Shown here in pieces: positions 61,658 to 64,000 of a DNA stretch of 64,000 bases. The notes under the pieces are model-generated. The model searched no databases, was not told the origin of the DNA, and saw only the letters and a list, made by a program, of their open reading frames with translations. A program made the position numbers and the translations under genes. Each line of letters opens with the position of its first letter. Position 1 is the first letter of the stretch. This DNA is from Terriglobus sp. RCC_193 (lineage in GTDB: Bacteria > Acidobacteriota > Terriglobia > Terriglobales > Acidobacteriaceae), in contig NZ_JBFUPK010000002.1 of NCBI RefSeq assembly GCF_041355105.1, positions 806,001 through 870,000 on the forward strand, in the 5' to 3' direction.

Positions 61658-64000
61658 ATGCGCCCGTTTTTGCCAGTTTCGTTTGCCCTTGCACTCTCCT
61701 CCATCGCCGTGATGCACACGGTTGCGGAGGACCCTCGCCCCGCCACAAAACCCGCAGCCAATGCCGCCGTGGAACCCGCGCCCGCAGGTTGCGATGGCCG
61801 TCGCGGCACGCCTCGCCGTCTCTCCGGCGTGGTCACAGACTCCTCCGGTGCGGGTGTCCCACGCGCCCAAATCACCCTCACCTGCGGCACTCTGCGCACG
61901 CAGATCACCGCTGACGCTGCGGGAGCCTACGTGGTCAGCGTGCCCTCTGGTGAATACCAGATCGACGTGGAAGCGCCGAACTTCGGCGCGGCATCGCAGA
62001 AGGTCAATGTGGCCGACTCAACCTCCGGCACTGTCCTGAATCCGGTGTTGCAGGTGGGCAATGTCAACAGCGCCGTAACCGTCACGGCCACCGAGGGTAA
62101 TGAGTTTGCAACACCCGTCAGCAGCGGCGGCACCAAGACGGACCTGCCCCTGGCCGAGGTGCCTCAGGCCATCAGCGTGGTCAATCGCAGCCTGATGGAT
62201 TCGCAGGCAGTGGTGAAGCTGGATGACGCACTGAAGAACGTTCCCGGCGTCATCGCGGGCGGTTATTACGACGGCTGGGACTACTACCGCATCCGCGGCT
62301 TTGATGCTTCGTTCAACACCTACATCGACGGCCTGCGCGGCGGCAACGGCATGATGGAAGAGACGTGGGGGCTGGAGTCCGTTGAAGTGCTGAAGGGGCC
62401 ATCCTCCGCGCTCTACGGCCAGAGCGTTCTTGGCGGTCTTGTGAACATCGTCACGCGTAAGCCCGTACCGGACTTCTTTGTCCACGCGCAGGTCACAGCA
62501 GGCTCGTTTAACTTTGTCGATCCTGCGATCGACATCGGCGGTTCGCTGAACTCATCGCGCACGGTCTACGGCCGTCTCGCCGCGCTGTATCACTCCGCGA
62601 ACACCTTCGTGGATTACACCTATCGCCATCGCTATTACTTTGCGCCATCGCTTACATGGAAGCCGCGCAGCTCCACATGGCTCACGCTCACCGGACGTAT
62701 CCAGCGCGATAACGGCCGACAGGGCATGCCTCTGCCTGCTATCGGCACTGTGCTCCCTAATCCCGGCAACGGCATCCTGCCCATCTCTACCTACATCGGC
62801 GAACTGGAAGCCAATGCGAATAAGATGTCACAGGCCAATCAGCAGTTCGGCGTGCAGTTCCATCACAGCTTCAGCGACAACCTGATCTTCCGCGAGAATG
62901 CACGCTTTGCCTGGTATCAGCAGAACTGGAATCGCATCTATTACCCCGGGTTCCTCGGCGCAGACAACCGCACGCTCTATCGCTACCCGTATAGCTTCTA
63001 TGGACCGTGGCAGACGCATGAAACGGATACCAGCATCGAAGGTCGCGCCAAGTTTCTGAACATGGAACACAGTGCGCTGCTCGGCCTGGACTTCTATCGG
63101 AACCCGTCGACTGGCAAGGGATCGTCGATCGACTTCAGCGACCTTACGCAGTACGAACCGCTGGACCTGTACAAGCCTGTGTATGGACAGAACCCTGTGC
63201 AATCACTGATCGTAGTTTCCGACACGAAGACCGTCACGCAATACACCGGTCTCTATCTGCAGGACCACATCCGCCTGCCAAAGCATGTGAGCATCACCGG
63301 TGGCGGACGCTTTGACTGGGCCAAGAACGAAAGCCGTGGCTCTGCAAACCAGAACGGCCACGGCACCACGCCACGCGTGGGTGTCACCTGGCAGGCCTTC
63401 GGTCAGACCGCAGTTTATGCCAGCTTCAGCAAGTCATACCTGCCGCAGTCGGGCCAGGTCTACATCGACGCCACACACGCTTCTTACCTGCCACCGGAAC
63501 GCGGACAGCAATGGGAAGGCGGCGTGAAGTCATCCTTCCTCAACGGCAAACTGCTCGCCAACGCAGCACTCTTTCAGCTTGATCGTAAAAACGTTGCCAC
63601 AGCTAACCAGGCCGTTCCGAATTTCTACCTGGTAACCGGCGCACAACGCAGCCGCGGCGTGGAGCTTGAGGCCACACTGCACCCGCTGGCAGGTTGGAAC
63701 ATCGTGTCGTCGTACTCGTTCATCAACGCCATCGTCACCAACGACACCACACTGCCCACCGGAACACCGACGCTTAACGCACCGAAGCATCTCTTCAACA
63801 TGTGGAGCACCTACGAGATTCCGCGTGGCCCTGTGCGCGGTCTCACCTTCGGCTTCGGTGGACGCCATTACACCGACCAGTCCGGCGATCTTGCCTACAG
63901 CTTCCGCCTGCCCGCATACGGCATTGTGGATGCTTCGGCCAGCTATCGTCGCGGTCATGCCATGTGGCAACTGAACGCCAACAACATCACCAACAAGCGG
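61658..64000 (+). CDS. TonB-dependent siderophore receptor, 3' end outside the window
   Basis: The frame is open to the right edge (781 codons seen), so only the last barrel strand(s) are missing. Start ATG 61658 with GGAAGG 6 bases upstream. Signal peptide, then a CarboxypepD_reg-like domain (about 55-140: LSGVVTDSSGAGVPRAQI), a plug (about 150-265: DLPLAEVPQAISVVNRSL and LESVEVLKGPSSALYGQ) and a beta-barrel. The plug motifs match ferric-siderophore receptors. No reductase or permease is visible next to it. Confidence 0.93.
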   Translation, partial: MRPFLPVSFALALSSIAVMHTVAEDPRPATKPAANAAVEPAPAGCDGRRGTPRRLSGVVTDSSGAGVPRAQITLTCGTLRTQITADAAGAYVVSVPSGEYQIDVEAPNFGAASQKVNVADSTSGTVLNPVLQVGNVNSAVTVTATEGNEFATPVSSGGTKTDLPLAEVPQAISVVNRSLMDSQAVVKLDDALKNVPGVIAGGYYDGWDYYRIRGFDASFNTYIDGLRGGNGMMEETWGLESVEVLKGPSSALYGQSVLGGLVNIVTRKPVPDFFVHAQVTAGSFNFVDPAIDIGGSLNSSRTVYGRLAALYHSANTFVDYTYRHRYYFAPSLTWKPRSSTWLTLTGRIQRDNGRQGMPLPAIGTVLPNPGNGILPISTYIGELEANANKMSQANQQFGVQFHHSFSDNLIFRENARFAWYQQNWNRIYYPGFLGADNRTLYRYPYSFYGPWQTHETDTSIEGRAKFLNMEHSALLGLDFYRNPSTGKGSSIDFSDLTQYEPLDLYKPVYGQNPVQSLIVVSDTKTVTQYTGLYLQDHIRLPKHVSITGGGRFDWAKNESRGSANQNGHGTTPRVGVTWQAFGQTAVYASFSKSYLPQSGQVYIDATHASYLPPERGQQWEGGVKSSFLNGKLLANAALFQLDRKNVATANQAVPNFYLVTGAQRSRGVELEATLHPLAGWNIVSSYSFINAIVTNDTTLPTGTPTLNAPKHLFNMWSTYEIPRGPVRGLTFGFGGRHYTDQSGDLAYSFRLPAYGIVDASASYRRGHAMWQLNANNITNKR

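Overview
The window is a gene-dense chromosomal segment of a moderately GC-rich Gram-negative bacterium, most likely an acidobacterium of the Terriglobus/Granulicella/Edaphobacter group. The clues are a very large MacB/FtsX-type orphan permease behind a PadR regulator (the ADOP arrangement typical of Acidobacteria), a repeat-rich putative-Ig lipoprotein, TonB-dependent receptors with an N-terminal carboxypeptidase-regulatory-like domain, Tat-exported sugar enzymes, and a radical SAM protein resembling tetraether / membrane-spanning lipid synthases. The taxonomic call is inference from gene content. I see no prophage, insertion sequence, CRISPR array or rRNA operon; there is one tRNA (Val-GAC).

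Layout. 1-1.7 kb: end of a Tad (Flp) pilus pseudopilin cluster. 1.8-9.5 kb: a ribbon-helix-helix protein, a 1479-residue repeat lipoprotein, an OmpA-type protein and a tandem HD-GYP protein. 9.5-11 kb: tRNA-Val, a YcxB-like membrane protein and a PgsA-type phosphatidyltransferase. 11.1-17 kb: first part of an ISC iron-sulfur assembly locus (iscR, iscS, iscU, iscA, hscB), interrupted by several unrelated or unknown genes. 17-22 kb: a nucleotidyltransferase-like gene and the glycerol operon glpK-glpD-glpF. 22-25.7 kb: trpG/pabA, a FecR-like exported protein, prfA-prmC. 25.9-30 kb: the rest of the ISC system (hscA, fdx, iscX) on the opposite strand with inserted genes. 30-38 kb: VOC protein, GAF-PAS-GGDEF protein, metallo-beta-lactamase-fold hydrolase, Tat-exported Gfo/Idh/MocA oxidoreductase, M61 peptidase. 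38-43 kb: siderophore receptor plus PepSY reductase, and a Tat-exported TIM-barrel isomerase. 43-46 kb: ADOP permease, PadR regulator and a perfect 18-bp inverted-repeat operator candidate. 46-50 kb: OsmC, MutY, RlpA. 50-53.5 kb: the Tes/Mss-like radical SAM protein and a PIN-type toxin-antitoxin pair. 53.6-60 kb: HerA-like ATPase, an unrecognised Cys-rich protein, signal peptidase I, an AsmA-type protein, S21. 60-64 kb: a chain of intergenic hairpins, a phosphatase-like protein and a second siderophore receptor that runs off the right edge.

Two themes connect the genes. One is iron: ISC assembly, two TonB receptors and a ferrisiderophore-reductase-like PepSY protein. The other is the envelope and its lipids: PgsA, glycerol uptake and phosphorylation, AsmA, RlpA, LepB and the radical SAM lipid-synthase-like protein. 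The best candidates for new biology are that radical SAM protein, the split and partly inverted isc locus with a small membrane protein between iscS and iscU, a frameshifted exported gene before iscA, and several unrecognised proteins described below.
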